Part shown: in pieces, positions 26,430 to 36,301 of the stretch
How positions within the stretch are numbered: the stretch's first letter is position 1
Layout: each line of letters opens with the position of its first letter
Assembly: GCA_030683005.1 (NCBI GenBank)
Contig: JAUXMY010000028.1
Span: 119,791 to 183,790 of the forward strand
Direction of reading: 5' to 3'
Source: Caulobacter sp.
Lineage (GTDB): Bacteria > Pseudomonadota > Alphaproteobacteria > Caulobacterales > Caulobacteraceae
Length of the DNA stretch: 64,000 bases
Translations under genes and position numbers: made by a program
Notes under the pieces: model-generated
What the model saw: only the letters and a program-made list of their open reading frames with translations
Databases searched by the model: none
What the model was told of the DNA's origin: nothing

Positions 26430-28148
26430 ATGGCCGACGATCTCAGCCTCAACCCCACTCGCGACGACTTCGAAGCCCTTCTCAATGACTCCATGGGCGG
26501 CGCCGGCGGCGATTTCGCCGAAGGCACCGTCATCAAGGGTCTCGTCGTCGGGATCGAAAAGGACTTCGCCATTGTCGACGTCGGTCTGAAGACCGAAGGC
26601 CGCATCCTGATCAAGGAATTCGGCGTCGACGAGAACGGCAAGCCCACGCTGAAGATCGGCGACACCGTCGAAGTCTTCCTCGAGCGCCTCGAGAACGCCC
26701 TGGGCGAAGCGGTGCTCAGCCGCGAGAAGGCCAAGCGCGAAGAAGCCTGGACCCGCCTGGAAGTCGTGTTCGCCGATGGCCAGCCGGTCATGGGTTCGAT
26801 CGTCGGCCGCGTGAAGGGCGGCTTCACCGTCGACCTCGGCGGCGCCAGCGCCTTCCTGCCGGGCTCGCAGGTCGACATCCGTCCGGTCCGCGACGTCGGT
26901 CCGCTGATGGGCAAGGAACAGCCCTTCGCCATCCTCAAGATGGACCGTCCGCGCGGCAACATCGTCGTCTCGCGTCGCGCCATCCTGGAAGAAGCCCGCG
27001 CCGAACAGCGCACCGAGCTGGTCAGCCAGCTGCTCGAGGGCGAAGTCCGCGAAGGCGTGGTCAAGAACATCACCGACTACGGCGCGTTCGTGGACCTGGG
27101 CGGCATCGACGGCCTGCTGCATGTCACCGACATGAGCTGGAAGCGCGTCAACCATCCGAGCCAGGTGCTGGCGGTGGGCGACACGGTCAAGGTGCAGATC
27201 GTCAAGATCAACCCCGACACCCAGCGTATCTCGCTCGGCATGAAGCAGCTCCAGTCCGACCCCTGGGACGGCGTGGAAGCCAAGTATCCCGTCGGCGCGA
27301 AGTTCACCGGCCGGATCACCAACATCACCGACTACGGCGCCTTCGTGGAGCTGGAAGCCGGGGTCGAGGGCCTGGTCCACGTGTCGGAAATGTCCTGGAC
27401 CAAGAAGAACGTCCATCCGGGCAAGATCGTCTCCACCTCTCAGGAAGTGGAAGTCGTCGTCCTGGACGTCGATCCGTCCAAGCGTCGCGTGTCGCTCGGC
27501 CTGAAGCAGGCCATGGCCAACCCCTGGGACGCCTTCCTGGAAACCCATCCGGTCGGCTCCACCGTCGAGGGCGAAGTCAAGAACGCCACCGAGTTCGGCC
27601 TGTTCATCGGCCTGGAGAACGACATCGACGGCATGGTCCATCTGTCCGACCTGGACTGGACCGCGCCGGGTGAGGAAGTCATCACCCGCTACCAGAAGGG
27701 CGAGATGGTCAAGGCTCAGGTCCTGGACGTCGACGTCGAGAAGGAGCGCATCTCGCTGGGCATCAAGCAGCTGGGCGGCGATCCGATGGCCGGCGACGCC
27801 TATCGCAAGGGCCAGACGGTGACGGTCACCGTGACCGAGGTCACCTCGGGCGGCATCGAAGTCCGCCTGGGCGACGACGAAGCCCCGATGACGGCCTTCA
27901 TCCGCAAGTCGGACCTGTCCCGCGACCGGGCCGACCAGCGCCCCGAACGGTTCGCCGTCGGCGATCGCGTCGATGCGCAGGTGGCCAATGTCGACAAGGG
28001 CGCCCGTCGCCTGTCCCTGTCGATCAAGGCCCTGGAAATGGCCGAGGAAAAGGAAGCCATCGAGCAGTTCGGCTCGTCGGACTCCGGCGCGTCCCTCGGC
28101 GACATCCTGGGCGCCGCCCTGCGGGAAAAGGGCCAGCCCAAGGACTGA
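26430..28148 (+). CDS. rpsA: 30S ribosomal protein S1
   Basis: 572 residues with six S1/OB-fold repeats, visible as recurrent (G)[32 protein letters not shown] blocks at roughly residues 30, 115, 200, 287, 374 and 460. The last repeat is divergent. It recruits mRNAs to the ribosome, especially those with weak or absent Shine-Dalgarno sequences. Codon use is strongly biased (AAG, CTG, GAA/GAG optimised), fitting high expression. A clear terminator follows at 28177. Confidence 0.98.
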   Translation: MADDLSLNPTRDDFEALLNDSMGGAGGDFAEGTVIKGLVVGIEKDFAIVDVGLKTEGRILIKEFGVDENGKPTLKIGDTVEVFLERLENALGEAVLSREKAKREEAWTRLEVVFADGQPVMGSIVGRVKGGFTVDLGGASAFLPGSQVDIRPVRDVGPLMGKEQPFAILKMDRPRGNIVVSRRAILEEARAEQRTELVSQLLEGEVREGVVKNITDYGAFVDLGGIDGLLHVTDMSWKRVNHPSQVLAVGDTVKVQIVKINPDTQRISLGMKQLQSDPWDGVEAKYPVGAKFTGRITNITDYGAFVELEAGVEGLVHVSEMSWTKKNVHPGKIVSTSQEVEVVVLDVDPSKRRVSLGLKQAMANPWDAFLETHPVGSTVEGEVKNATEFGLFIGLENDIDGMVHLSDLDWTAPGEEVITRYQKGEMVKAQVLDVDVEKERISLGIKQLGGDPMAGDAYRKGQTVTVTVTEVTSGGIEVRLGDDEAPMTAFIRKSDLSRDRADQRPERFAVGDRVDAQVANVDKGARRLSLSIKALEMAEEKEAIEQFGSSDSGASLGDILGAALREKGQPKD

Positions 28149-28176
28149 TCGTCCCGCTGAGCTCTCTATCAGAATG

Positions 28177-28208
28177 GCCCCGTCCGGTTTTTCCGGGCGG
28201 GGCTTTTT
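28177..28208 (+). terminator. Rho-independent terminator of rpsA
   Basis: Stem GCCCCGTCCGG / CCGGGCGGGGC (11 bp, one T-G pair), loop TTTTT, followed directly by TTTTT, 28 bp after the rpsA stop. Confidence 0.88.
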
Positions 28209-28307
28209 CTTGGGCGCGCCCGCCACCTGGGCTGGAGCCTCGTCATCGAGCCTTGATCATCCCCGGGGACTCGCCCATGGTCGCCCCGCTCAACCTGCGG
28301 AAAGCTA

Positions 28308-28589
28308 ATGATCAAATCCGAACTGATCGCCCGTCTGGCCGAGGAAAACCCCCATCTGACCCAGCGCGATATCGAGCGGGTGGTGGGCGTCGTCCTGGAG
28401 CAGATGATTGTCGCCCTGGAAGAGGGGGGCCGCGTCGAGTTGCGGGGTTTTGGCGCCCTCTCCGTCCGGGCCCGCGACGCCCGGTCGGGACGCAATCCGC
28501 GGACCGGCGAGCCCGTCGATGTCCGCGCCAAGCATGTGCCCTTCTTCAAGAGCGGCAAGGAACTGCGCGAGCGCCTGAACGCCGATTGA
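28308..28589 (+). CDS. ihfB: Integration host factor subunit beta
   Basis: 93 residues. The DNA-binding arm [30 protein letters not shown], the [12 protein letters not shown] hinge and N-terminal [14 protein letters not shown] are typical of IHF-beta rather than HU. With IHF-alpha it makes sharp bends in DNA and is required at many sigma-54 and CtrA-region promoters. It lies downstream of rpsA, the common location (rpsA-ihfB). Confidence 0.94.
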   Translation: MIKSELIARLAEENPHLTQRDIERVVGVVLEQMIVALEEGGRVELRGFGALSVRARDARSGRNPRTGEPVDVRAKHVPFFKSGKELRERLNAD

Positions 28590-28651
28590 TCGGCCGGGCC
28601 GCCTGTCGCGCCCCTGCAACCACCACGCAATCAGCCTGAGGACCATCCGGC

Positions 28652-29086
28652 GTGAGCATCGTCTCGGAATTCCGTGAGTTCATCTCCAGGGGCAATGTCA
28701 TCGACCTGGCGGTGGGCGTCATTATCGGCGCCTCGTTCAACGCCATCGTCAAAAGCCTGGTCGATCAGATCATCATGCCGCCCATTGGGCTGCTTACCGG
28801 TGGCGTGGATTTTTCGCGACTGCGATGGGTTCTGCGTCCCGACGATCCGGCCACCGAGGCGGTCGAACTCGTGGCCGTCCACTATGGAGCCTTCATCAAT
28901 ACGGTGATCCAGTTCATCATCGTGGCCTGGGCCGTGTTCGTTTTGGTCAAGCTGGTCAACACCATGCGCCGCAAGGAGGCCGAAAAGCCCCCGGAGGCCC
29001 AGCCGGCGCCCTCGCCCACTGAGGTCCTGCTCATGGAGATCCGTGACCAGCTCAAGGCCCAGAACAAGGCGCCGCCGGCATCCTGA
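28652..29086 (+). CDS. mscL: Large-conductance mechanosensitive channel MscL
   Basis: 144 residues, GTG start. The N-terminal amphipathic start EFREFISRGNVIDLAVGVIIGASFNAIVKSLV and TM1 are near-invariant family features. TM2 is INTVIQFIIVAWAVFVLVKLVN, followed by a C-terminal cytoplasmic bundle with TEVLLMEIRDQL. A homopentameric emergency valve that opens under hypo-osmotic shock. Single-gene unit between ihfB and trpF. Confidence 0.97.
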   Translation: MSIVSEFREFISRGNVIDLAVGVIIGASFNAIVKSLVDQIIMPPIGLLTGGVDFSRLRWVLRPDDPATEAVELVAVHYGAFINTVIQFIIVAWAVFVLVKLVNTMRRKEAEKPPEAQPAPSPTEVLLMEIRDQLKAQNKAPPAS

Positions 29087-29137
29087 ATCGGTGAGGCGGC
29101 TTGCGGATGGGGCCTCCCATCCCCTAATCGACGGGAC

Positions 29138-29788
29138 ATGAGCGCTCCCCGCATCGCCTCCAAGATCTGTGGCCTGTCCACGCCGCCGGCGGTCACCGCC
29201 GCCCTGGACGGCGGTGCGGCCTATCTCGGCTTCATCTTCTTCGAGGCCAGTCCCCGCAATGTGAGCCCCGAGGCGGCCGCCCAATTGGTCGGTCCGGTGC
29301 GTGGCGAGGCCCAGACAGTGGCGGTGGTCGTCGATCCCTCCGACGGGTTTCTCGACCGGCTCATGGAGACATTGAAGCCCGACCTGATCCAGCTGCATGG
29401 CGGCGAGCCGCCGGCGCGGGTGGCGGCCATCGGCCTGAGGACAGGGGCGCGGACCATCAAGGTCATTCCGGTCTCCGAGGCCGGCGATCTGGCTGGCGCA
29501 GGCGCCTATGAAAGCGCCGCCGACCATCTGATGTTCGAAGGCCGGCCGCCCAAGGACGCGTCCCTTCCCGGCGGCGTCGGCGCACGATTTGACTGGACCC
29601 TGCTGTCGGGGCGGAGGTTTTTGCGGCCCTGGTTCCTGGCTGGCGGCCTTGACCCCTGGAATGTGGCCGAGGCGATCAGCCTGTCCGGCGCGCCCACGGT
29701 GGACGTTTCCTCTGGCGTGGAGCGCGGTCCCGGACTAAAGGACCCGGCCTTGATCACGGCCTTTCTGGACGCCGTGCGCCGCGCATGA
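29138..29788 (+). CDS. trpF: Phosphoribosylanthranilate isomerase
   Basis: 216 residues of a TIM barrel. [11 protein letters not shown] carries the catalytic cysteine (Cys11 region); [11 protein letters not shown], the phosphate-binding [14 protein letters not shown] and [15 protein letters not shown] with the catalytic aspartate are intact. It catalyses the Amadori rearrangement in tryptophan synthesis. First gene of trpFBA, followed by accD and folC. Confidence 0.96.
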   Translation: MSAPRIASKICGLSTPPAVTAALDGGAAYLGFIFFEASPRNVSPEAAAQLVGPVRGEAQTVAVVVDPSDGFLDRLMETLKPDLIQLHGGEPPARVAAIGLRTGARTIKVIPVSEAGDLAGAGAYESAADHLMFEGRPPKDASLPGGVGARFDWTLLSGRRFLRPWFLAGGLDPWNVAEAISLSGAPTVDVSSGVERGPGLKDPALITAFLDAVRRA

Positions 29789-29816
29789 CGAGCTCTTTGC
29801 AAGGACGCGCAAGACG

Positions 29817-31058
29817 ATGAACGCCCCGACGCACCCCCAGGCGCCGCCTGCGACGCCCAACGATTTCGCCGCCTATCCGGACGCCAATGGGCGGTTCGGC
29901 CAGTTCGGCGGGCGCTATGTGGCCGAGACCCTGATGCCGCTGGTGCTGGATCTGGAGGCCGCCTATCTGGCCACCAAGGAAGACGCCGCCTTCCAGGCCG
30001 AACTGAATGGTCTCCTGACCCACTATGTGGGCCGGCCCTCGCCCCTCTATTTCGCCGAGCGCCTGACCGACCACTTCGGCGGGGCGAAGATCTATTTCAA
30101 GCGCGAGGACCTGAACCACACCGGCGCGCACAAGATCAACAACTGCATCGGCCAGATCCTGCTGGCCCGGAAGATGGGCAAGACCCGGATCATCGCCGAG
30201 ACGGGCGCTGGTCAGCACGGGGTGGCCACGGCCACGGTCTGCGCCCGGTTTGGCCTGCCCTGCGTGGTCTATATGGGCGCCGTCGACGTCGCCCGACAGC
30301 GGCCCAATGTGTTCCGCATGAACCTGCTGGGGGCCGAGGTCACGCCGGTGACCAGCGGCGCCTCGACGCTGAAGGACGCCATGAACGAGGCCCTGCGCGA
30401 CTGGGTCACGAACGTCGAGGACACCTATTACCTCATCGGCTCGGCGGCTGGCCCACATCCCTATCCGATGATGGTCCGCGACTTCCAGGCGATCATGGGC
30501 CGGGAGATCCGCGAGCAGATCCTGGAGGCCGAGGGTCGCCTGCCGGACGCCGTTCTCGCCTGCGTCGGCGGCGGCTCCAACGCCATCGGCACCTTCCATC
30601 CCTTCCTGAACGACGAGCAGGTGCGGATCATCGGGGTCGAGGCCGCCGGCGACGGCATGGGCACCGATCGCCACGCCGCGGCCATCAATGGGGGCCGTCC
30701 CGGCGTGCTCCATGGCAACAAGACCTATCTGCTGCAGGACGCCGAGGGCCAGATCACCGAGGCCCACTCCATCTCGGCCGGCCTCGACTATCCGGGCATC
30801 GGGCCAGAGCACTCCTGGCTGCACGATGTGGGCCGGGCCCAGTACCTGACCTGCACCGACACCGAGGCGCTCGAGGCCTTCAAGCTCTGCGCCGAGCTGG
30901 AGGGCATCATTCCCGCCCTTGAGTCCGCCCACGCCATCGCCCGCCTCTCCGACATCGCCCGCGATGTGGGCAAGGGCGGGGTCGTGGTGATGAATCTATC
31001 GGGCCGCGGCGACAAGGACGTGGCCACCGTGGCCGACCACCTGGGACGCACCATCTGA
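29817..31058 (+). CDS. trpB: Tryptophan synthase beta subunit
   Basis: 413 residues. The PLP lysine lies in [15 protein letters not shown]. The phosphate-binding loop [22 protein letters not shown] and the C-terminal SGRGDKD complete the family set. It condenses indole (tunnelled from TrpA) with serine to make tryptophan. The stop overlaps the trpA ATG by one base (TGATG), so translation of the two subunits is coupled. Confidence 0.98.
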   Translation: MNAPTHPQAPPATPNDFAAYPDANGRFGQFGGRYVAETLMPLVLDLEAAYLATKEDAAFQAELNGLLTHYVGRPSPLYFAERLTDHFGGAKIYFKREDLNHTGAHKINNCIGQILLARKMGKTRIIAETGAGQHGVATATVCARFGLPCVVYMGAVDVARQRPNVFRMNLLGAEVTPVTSGASTLKDAMNEALRDWVTNVEDTYYLIGSAAGPHPYPMMVRDFQAIMGREIREQILEAEGRLPDAVLACVGGGSNAIGTFHPFLNDEQVRIIGVEAAGDGMGTDRHAAAINGGRPGVLHGNKTYLLQDAEGQITEAHSISAGLDYPGIGPEHSWLHDVGRAQYLTCTDTEALEAFKLCAELEGIIPALESAHAIARLSDIARDVGKGGVVVMNLSGRGDKDVATVADHLGRTI

Positions 31059-31888
31059 TGAAATCCCGTATCGATGCGCGGTTTGCGGCGCTCAAGGCCG
31101 AGGATCGCGCCGCCTTCGTCGCCTATGTGATGGCCGGCGATCCCAACCGCGCCACGGCGCTGGACATTCTCAAGGGCCTGCCCGCCGCCGGCGCCGACCT
31201 GATCGAACTGGGCTTCCCCTTCTCCGATCCCATGGCCGAGGGGCCGCCGATCCAGAAGGCCGCCCAGCGGGCCCTGAAGGACGGCATGACCCTGAAGGGC
31301 GTGCTGGATCTGGCGGCCGAGTTCCGCCAGGGCGATGACACCACGCCGCTGATCCTGATGGGCTATCTCAATCCCCTGGTCACCTGGGGCTTCGAGGCCT
31401 TCGCCCAGGCCGCATCCGCCTCAGGGATCGATGGCCTCATCGTCGTCGACTGCCCGCCGGAGGAGGCCGATCCCCTGGCCGACGCCCTGGACGCCGCCGA
31501 CATCTCCCTGATCCGCCTGGCCACGCCCACCACTGACGACAAGCGCCTGCCGGTGGTGCTGCGACGGACCTCGGGCTTTGTCTATTACGTGTCGGTGACC
31601 GGGGTGACCGGCGCCAAGGAGGCCGACGCCGAGGCTGTGCGTCCGGCCGTGGCCCGCATCCGCGCCGCATCGGGCCTGCCGGTGGCGGTCGGGTTCGGCA
31701 TCCGCACGCCCGAGCGCGCCGGCGCCATTGCCCAGGTGGCCGACGCCGCCGTGGTCGGCTCGGCCCTGGTGGACGAAGTGGCCGAAGCCCTGGAGCGCAA
31801 CGAAGACGTGACCGTCCGGGTGCTTTCCAAAGTGCGATCCCTGGCTAAGGCTGTTCGCCTGGCCCGCGTCCCCCCCCTTCCGGCCTAG
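31058..31888 (+). CDS. trpA: Tryptophan synthase alpha subunit
   Basis: 276 residues. The catalytic glutamate is in [21 protein letters not shown], which also has the conserved aspartate of [21 protein letters not shown] and [13 protein letters not shown] and the phosphate loop [11 protein letters not shown] match the family. It cleaves indole-3-glycerol phosphate to indole and glyceraldehyde-3-phosphate. Ends 11 bp before accD. Confidence 0.98.
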   Translation: MKSRIDARFAALKAEDRAAFVAYVMAGDPNRATALDILKGLPAAGADLIELGFPFSDPMAEGPPIQKAAQRALKDGMTLKGVLDLAAEFRQGDDTTPLILMGYLNPLVTWGFEAFAQAASASGIDGLIVVDCPPEEADPLADALDAADISLIRLATPTTDDKRLPVVLRRTSGFVYYVSVTGVTGAKEADAEAVRPAVARIRAASGLPVAVGFGIRTPERAGAIAQVADAAVVGSALVDEVAEALERNEDVTVRVLSKVRSLAKAVRLARVPPLPA

Positions 31889-31899
31889 ACCCCATAGCG

Positions 31900-32811
31900 A
31901 TGGCAGATCAGAAGAACGAAAAGCCCGCCCGCCCGCAAGGATCCCAGGGCGGCTGGCTCTCCCGGATCGCCCCGGGCATCCGTAACGCCTTCGTCAAGCG
32001 CGAGACGCCGGAGAACCTGTGGGTCAAGTGCCCCGACACCGGGGAGATGATCTATCGGCCTGACCTGGAGGCCGCCCTGTGGGTGACGCCTTCCGGCCAC
32101 CACATGCGCGTCGGCGCCAAGGACCGGCTGAAGATCACCTTTGACGACGGCGAGGTGGAACGGATCGCCACCCCTCATGTCACCGAAGACCCGCTGAAAT
32201 TCCCCGACGACCGTCCCTATGGGGAACGGCTGAAGGCCGCCCGCAAGGCCACCGGCGAGCATGACGCCATGGCCATCGGAGTCGGCAAGATCCAGGGCCA
32301 GGAGGTCGTGGTGGTGGTGCAGGACTTCGCCTTCATGGGCGGGTCCCTGGGCATGGCCGCTGGCGAGACCTTCATCAAGGCCGCCCGCGAGGCGATCACC
32401 CGGCAATGCCCCTTCGTGATCTTCACCGCATCTGGCGGCGCGCGGATGCAGGAGGGGACCCTCTCCCTGATGCAGATGACCCGCACCACCCTGGCGGTGA
32501 ACGAGCTGCGGGCCGCGGGCCTGCCCTATGTGGTGGTGCTGACCGATCCCACCTCGGGCGGCGTGACCGCCTCCTACGCCATGCTCGGCGACGTGCATCT
32601 GGCCGAGCCCAACGCCATGATCGCCTTCTCCGGGCGCCGGGTGATCGAGCAGACCATCCGCGAAATCCTGCCCCCGGGCTTCCAGCGCTCGGAATTCCTG
32701 GCTGAACGGGGGATGGTCGACCGGGTGGTCGGCCGGCCCGACCTGCCGGCCATGCTCGGTTCAATCCTCAAAACCCTGATGCTGGGCCGGGCGCGCACCC
32801 GGGCCGCCTGA
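31900..32811 (+). CDS. accD: Acetyl-CoA carboxylase carboxyltransferase subunit beta
   Basis: 303 residues. The carboxyltransferase crotonase-like domain is clear: ASGGARMQEGTLSLMQMTRTT, LTDPTSGGVTASYAMLGDV, GRRVIEQTIREILPPGFQRSEFL. The N-terminal region aligns with the E. coli four-cysteine zinc ribbon but keeps only the first cysteine (Cys44, WVKCPDTGEM); the other three positions are Thr47, Thr and Ser/Gly (VTPSGHHMRV). The fold probably persists without zinc. AccD with AccA transfers carboxyl from carboxybiotin to acetyl-CoA, the first step of fatty-acid synthesis. trpA-accD-folC order is conserved. Confidence 0.96.
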   Translation: MADQKNEKPARPQGSQGGWLSRIAPGIRNAFVKRETPENLWVKCPDTGEMIYRPDLEAALWVTPSGHHMRVGAKDRLKITFDDGEVERIATPHVTEDPLKFPDDRPYGERLKAARKATGEHDAMAIGVGKIQGQEVVVVVQDFAFMGGSLGMAAGETFIKAAREAITRQCPFVIFTASGGARMQEGTLSLMQMTRTTLAVNELRAAGLPYVVVLTDPTSGGVTASYAMLGDVHLAEPNAMIAFSGRRVIEQTIREILPPGFQRSEFLAERGMVDRVVGRPDLPAMLGSILKTLMLGRARTRAA

Positions 32812-32853
32812 CGCCGCCCCTCCTTCAAAGGCCCCGCCGCCCGAGCCCCCGCC

Positions 32854-34173
32854 ATGTATGATCCGATCCGGGCCTCAGACGCGGTGATCTTGCGCCTGCG
32901 CGCCAATCATCCGAGCCTGATCGACCTGACCACCGGCCGGGTCGAGCGTCTGCTGGCCGCCCTGGGCCATCCCGAGCAGCGCTTGCCCCCGGTGATCCAT
33001 GTGGCCGGCACCAACGGCAAGGGCTCCACCGTCGCCTTTCTGCGCGCCATGGCCGAGGCTGCGGGGCTGAAGGTCCACGTCCTGACCTCGCCGCATCTGG
33101 TCCGGTTCGCCGAGCGCATCCGGGTGGCGGGCGAACTGATCAGCGACGAGGGGCTTGAGGCCTTGATCAGTGAGGTTGAGGCCGTCAATGCCGGCGAGCC
33201 GATCAGCTTCTTCGAGATCACCACCGTGCTGGCCCTGCAGGCCTTCGCGAACACGCCCGCCGACCTCTGCCTGATCGAGGTGGGCCTGGGCGGCCGGTTC
33301 GACGCCACCAATATTTTCGACGCCCCGGCGCTGAGCGTCATCACCCCGGTGGACTACGACCATCTGGAGATGCTGGGCCCGGAGCTCTCCAAGATCGCCT
33401 GGGAGAAGGCCGGCATCATCAAGGCCGGCCGTCCCGTCGTCGTCGCCCGCCAGATGGACGAGGCGCTGGAGGTCATCACCGCCGAAGCCGATGGCCTGGC
33501 GGCGCCGATGAGCCTGATGGGCCGGGACTTTGACGCCTGGGAGGCCGGGGGCCGCCTGCTGGTGCAGACCGATGAGCGCCTGCTGGATCTGCCGCCGCCA
33601 GCCCTGTTTGGGCCGCATCAGTTCGACAATGCCGGCCTGGCGGTCGCGGCCCTCCTCACGTTGAATGACGCCCGTATCGACGAGGACGCCATGGCCAGAG
33701 GCCTGGAGGCCACCGTCTGGCCCGCCCGCTTCCAGCGTCTGTCCGAGGGACGATTGGCCAGGATGGCGGCCGAACGGGGCGCCGTGCTCTGGCTGGACGG
33801 GGGGCACAATCCCCATGCCGGCGCCGCCCTGGCCCAGGCGCTGGGGCGCCTGACAGCCCGAGACCCGCGTCCGGTGGCGCTGATCAGCGCCATGTTCGCC
33901 CGCAAGGACGCCCAGGGCTTCTTCGCCCCCTTCGCCGACCTGACGCCCCAGGTCTTCGCCACAGGGTTCGATTCCCCCAATGCGGCCCCGGCCGAGGAGA
34001 TCGCGGCGGCGGCCCGCGCCGCGGGCCTCATCGTCCATACCGCAGCCGACGTCACCGAGGCGCTGAAGGCCGCCCTGGCCCAGGACGGCCCTGCGCCGCA
34101 CATCCTGATCTGCGGCGGCCTGCACTTCGCGGGCGAGGTCCTGGCCATGGACCCAGAGACCTGGCCGCGGTGA
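32854..34173 (+). CDS. folC: Bifunctional folylpolyglutamate synthase/dihydrofolate synthase
   Basis: 439 residues of the Mur-ligase superfamily. ATP-binding P-loop VAGTNGKGSTVAFLRAM, folate/metal region LTSPHLVRFAERIRV, FFEITTVLAL, EVGLGGRFDATN and DYDHLEMLG, and the C-terminal domain LDGGHNPHAG. It adds glutamate to dihydropteroate and to folates. Last gene of the trp-accD-folC run. The 202 bp after it (34174-34375) show no gene. Confidence 0.95.
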   Translation: MYDPIRASDAVILRLRANHPSLIDLTTGRVERLLAALGHPEQRLPPVIHVAGTNGKGSTVAFLRAMAEAAGLKVHVLTSPHLVRFAERIRVAGELISDEGLEALISEVEAVNAGEPISFFEITTVLALQAFANTPADLCLIEVGLGGRFDATNIFDAPALSVITPVDYDHLEMLGPELSKIAWEKAGIIKAGRPVVVARQMDEALEVITAEADGLAAPMSLMGRDFDAWEAGGRLLVQTDERLLDLPPPALFGPHQFDNAGLAVAALLTLNDARIDEDAMARGLEATVWPARFQRLSEGRLARMAAERGAVLWLDGGHNPHAGAALAQALGRLTARDPRPVALISAMFARKDAQGFFAPFADLTPQVFATGFDSPNAAPAEEIAAAARAAGLIVHTAADVTEALKAALAQDGPAPHILICGGLHFAGEVLAMDPETWPR

Positions 34174-34375
34174 CCGCGCCCTCCGGCCGGACGGGCCGAG
34201 GTCATCCCCAGACCTGATCAACGGCCGATACGCGCCAGAGAGCCTGGGACACCGCCGTCACCTCCGAGCGGTGCGCAAAGATCGCCGTATGGCCGCCCCC
34301 TTTCCGGGGCCAGAAGGGAGCTCGGAGCCCGCAACGCGATCAGCGGCCCGGGCGCGCCGCCGGGGGTCTTGAGCC

Positions 34376-35449
34376 TCAGGCGGCCCGGGACTGTTCCGCG
34401 GTCGCCTGCGGCTCTTTCTGCATGATGCAGCCGTACCAGCCGAGCCCGCGATAGGTCTCATAGCCAGGGGTCAGGGCATAGCCGACAGTGGACTGGGCGG
34501 CGGCGTAGCTGCCCATCCCCACGGCGTCGCCCGGCAGGGCGAAGATCTCCTCCAGCTCCCCGCGGCGATCGGAGGCGGCGAGCACGCGGCCGCCGTGGTC
34601 GAGGAGCAGGACGCGGGAGCGGGCGCGTTCCTCGTCGGTCAGGCGCACCCCGTCGACCACCGCCTGGGCCTGGGGCCGCCAGTCAAAATGGATGCCGAGG
34701 ACGCCCAACACCCGGCCATCGGCGGCGCCGTTGGCGCGGATGGCCGCGGCATAGGTGGCGACAGGCGCGTCGTTCAACAGCGGCGCCTTGGCCACGTCGC
34801 AGGCGACGAAGTCATTGCCCGATGCGGTGCGCTTGGCTTCGGAGAACCAGGAGGCTGAGGCCACCGAGGCGCCGCGCACCCTGGGATAGCGCTCGGGGCG
34901 GCCGGTGGCGACCACCCGGCCCTGGTCGTCGCAGATCCAGAGGTCGAGATAGACCGTATAGGCGTCGAGGATCACCTTCAGCCGGTCTGATGCGTGCTGG
35001 GCGGCGGCGTCGGACGCATTGGTCAGACAGTCCACCACCGCGGAGTCCGTCGCCCACCATCGGACATCGCAGGTGCGTTCATAGAGGTTGCGGTCGATGA
35101 TCTCGATGGCGTTGAGCGCCAGGTCGGCCAGGCGCTGACCGCGCAGGTGGGAGAGGATCGCCGCGCCAATATGGCTCAGCTCATTCAGGTCGGCATGGAC
35201 CTGGCTCTGCAGGGCGTGGGTGACGTCGTCGATCTCGGTGGAGATGCGCTTGAATTCCTCGGCGACGACGGCGAACGCCTTGCCGGCCTCGCCGGCGCGG
35301 GCCGCGGTGATCATGGCGTTGATGGCCAGCATCTTGGCTTCGCGATTGATCGAGGCGATCTCGCCGATGCTGGAACCGGCGACCTTGGACAGCCGCGCGG
35401 ACAGTTCCAGAATGCGTTCCGGGGCGAGGCCCCCATCTGAATTGGACAC
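34376..35449 (-). CDS. Soluble MCP-signalling-hairpin / Cache domain protein
   Basis: About 357 residues, GTG start (MSNSDGGLAPERIL), with GGTGGGG 6 bp upstream; a GTG four codons earlier is an alternative. Residues about 12-75 are a short chemoreceptor-type signalling hairpin: SSIGEIASINREAKMLAINA then ARAGEAGKAFAVVAEEFKRI, the highly conserved receptor tip. A helical linker follows (HADLNELSHIGAAILSHLRGQRLADLALNAIEIIDRNLYERTCDVRWWATD). The C-terminal two thirds is a Cache-like sensory domain (YTVYLDLWICDDQGRVVATGRP, VLGIHFDWRPQAQAVVDGVR, RVLLLDHGGRVLAASD). No signal peptide or membrane segment is visible, so it is a cytoplasmic receptor with sensor and output in reversed order. Signal unknown. 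Confidence 0.75.
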   Translation of the reverse strand: MSNSDGGLAPERILELSARLSKVAGSSIGEIASINREAKMLAINAMITAARAGEAGKAFAVVAEEFKRISTEIDDVTHALQSQVHADLNELSHIGAAILSHLRGQRLADLALNAIEIIDRNLYERTCDVRWWATDSAVVDCLTNASDAAAQHASDRLKVILDAYTVYLDLWICDDQGRVVATGRPERYPRVRGASVASASWFSEAKRTASGNDFVACDVAKAPLLNDAPVATYAAAIRANGAADGRVLGVLGIHFDWRPQAQAVVDGVRLTDEERARSRVLLLDHGGRVLAASDRRGELEEIFALPGDAVGMGSYAAAQSTVGYALTPGYETYRGLGWYGCIMQKEPQATAEQSRAA

Positions 35450-35515
35450 GTCACACCCCACCCGCGCCGCGAATCAAGGCGCCCGCGCGGCGATGAGCTT
35501 ATGTGGCAAGTGTTA

Positions 35516-35530
35516 CTCACAGATTGTGAG
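35516..35530. promoter_or_regulatory. Perfect palindrome upstream of the Cache receptor gene
   Basis: CTCACA-GAT-TGTGAG, a 6+3+6 perfect dyad, about 67 bp before the receptor start codon. It lacks a T-run, so an operator is more likely than a terminator for the DUF2200 gene ending at 35573. Confidence 0.4.
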
Positions 35531-35572
35531 CCCGCGGGCCGCGACCCTACCGGCGATGGGCCTTCAGATTGC

Positions 35573-35923
35573 TCAGCCCCGCAGGATCTTGTCCATCGCC
35601 TTGCCCCGGGCCAGCTCGTCGATGAGCTTGTCCAGATAGCGGATCTCCCGCATCAGCGGATCGGCGATCTCCTCGACGCGCACGCCGCAGATCACGCCCC
35701 TGATGCTGGCCCGCGCCGGGTGAAGGGCCGGCGCCTGGGCGAAAAAGGTCCGGAAGTCCGCCCCCTCCGCCAGCTGAGCCTCGAACCCCTCGGGGCTGAA
35801 GCCGGTGAGCCAGAGGATGATCTGATCGACCTCGGCCTTGGTGCGCCCCTTGCGCTCGGCTTTGGCCACATAGTGCGGATAGACGCTGGCGAAGCTGGTG
35901 GCGAAGATGCGGTGTTCGGTCAT
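35573..35923 (-). CDS. DUF2200 family protein
   Basis: 116 residues, [21 protein letters not shown]. The recognisable core is [73 protein letters not shown]. It is a widespread small bacterial family with no established function; the sequence is reminiscent of DNA-binding or YdhG-like small proteins but no catalytic motif is evident. The start at the internal Met is chosen on family length. It lies 67 bp after the small gene at 35991. Confidence 0.85.
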   Translation of the reverse strand: MTEHRIFATSFASVYPHYVAKAERKGRTKAEVDQIILWLTGFSPEGFEAQLAEGADFRTFFAQAPALHPARASIRGVICGVRVEEIADPLMREIRYLDKLIDELARGKAMDKILRG

Positions 35924-35990
35924 GGGCGCTCGCAAGGCTTTGGCGTCTCAACCGGCGGCGGGGCGGTCGCCCGCCCGGTCGCCTCAGGCC

Positions 35991-36233
35991 CTAGGCGCAG
36001 GGCTGGGGCTCGCCGCCGCCCAGGTCGATGCGGAAGCAGTGCTCGTGGCCGTTGGCCAGGTCGCAGACGACCACCTGGATCTCCCCGTCGGCGTCGCCCG
36101 GCGGGTGGAAATCCTCCACATAGGCGATGGCGGCGGCCTCGAAGGAGGCCTCCTCCACGATCTGTGCGGGGTGGTGGTCGTCCTGCCGGGCGTGAACGCT
36201 GAAGCGGCGCGAAGGCTCTTCTATCTGCGGCAT
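35991..36233 (-). CDS. Small acidic protein of unknown function (DUF5961-like)
   Basis: 80 residues, MPQIEEPSRRFSVHARQDDH, with a HARIVEEASFEAAAIAYVED-like centre (AQIVEEASFEAAAIAYVED), then GEIQVVVCDLANGHEHCFRIDLGGGE. I recall similar short proteins annotated DUF5961 in alphaproteobacteria; this name is from memory. The start is set by GAGGAG 6 bp upstream of the second of two close ATGs. Downstream of nitronate monooxygenase (68 bp). Confidence 0.6.
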   Translation of the reverse strand: MPQIEEPSRRFSVHARQDDHHPAQIVEEASFEAAAIAYVEDFHPPGDADGEIQVVVCDLANGHEHCFRIDLGGGEPQPCA

Positions 36234-36301
36234 GGTCATCTCCTCCCCCGTGAGAACGTGCCGGGGCCAGAAAGGATTCGTGAGCGCCGCAGCCCAGCCT
36301 C

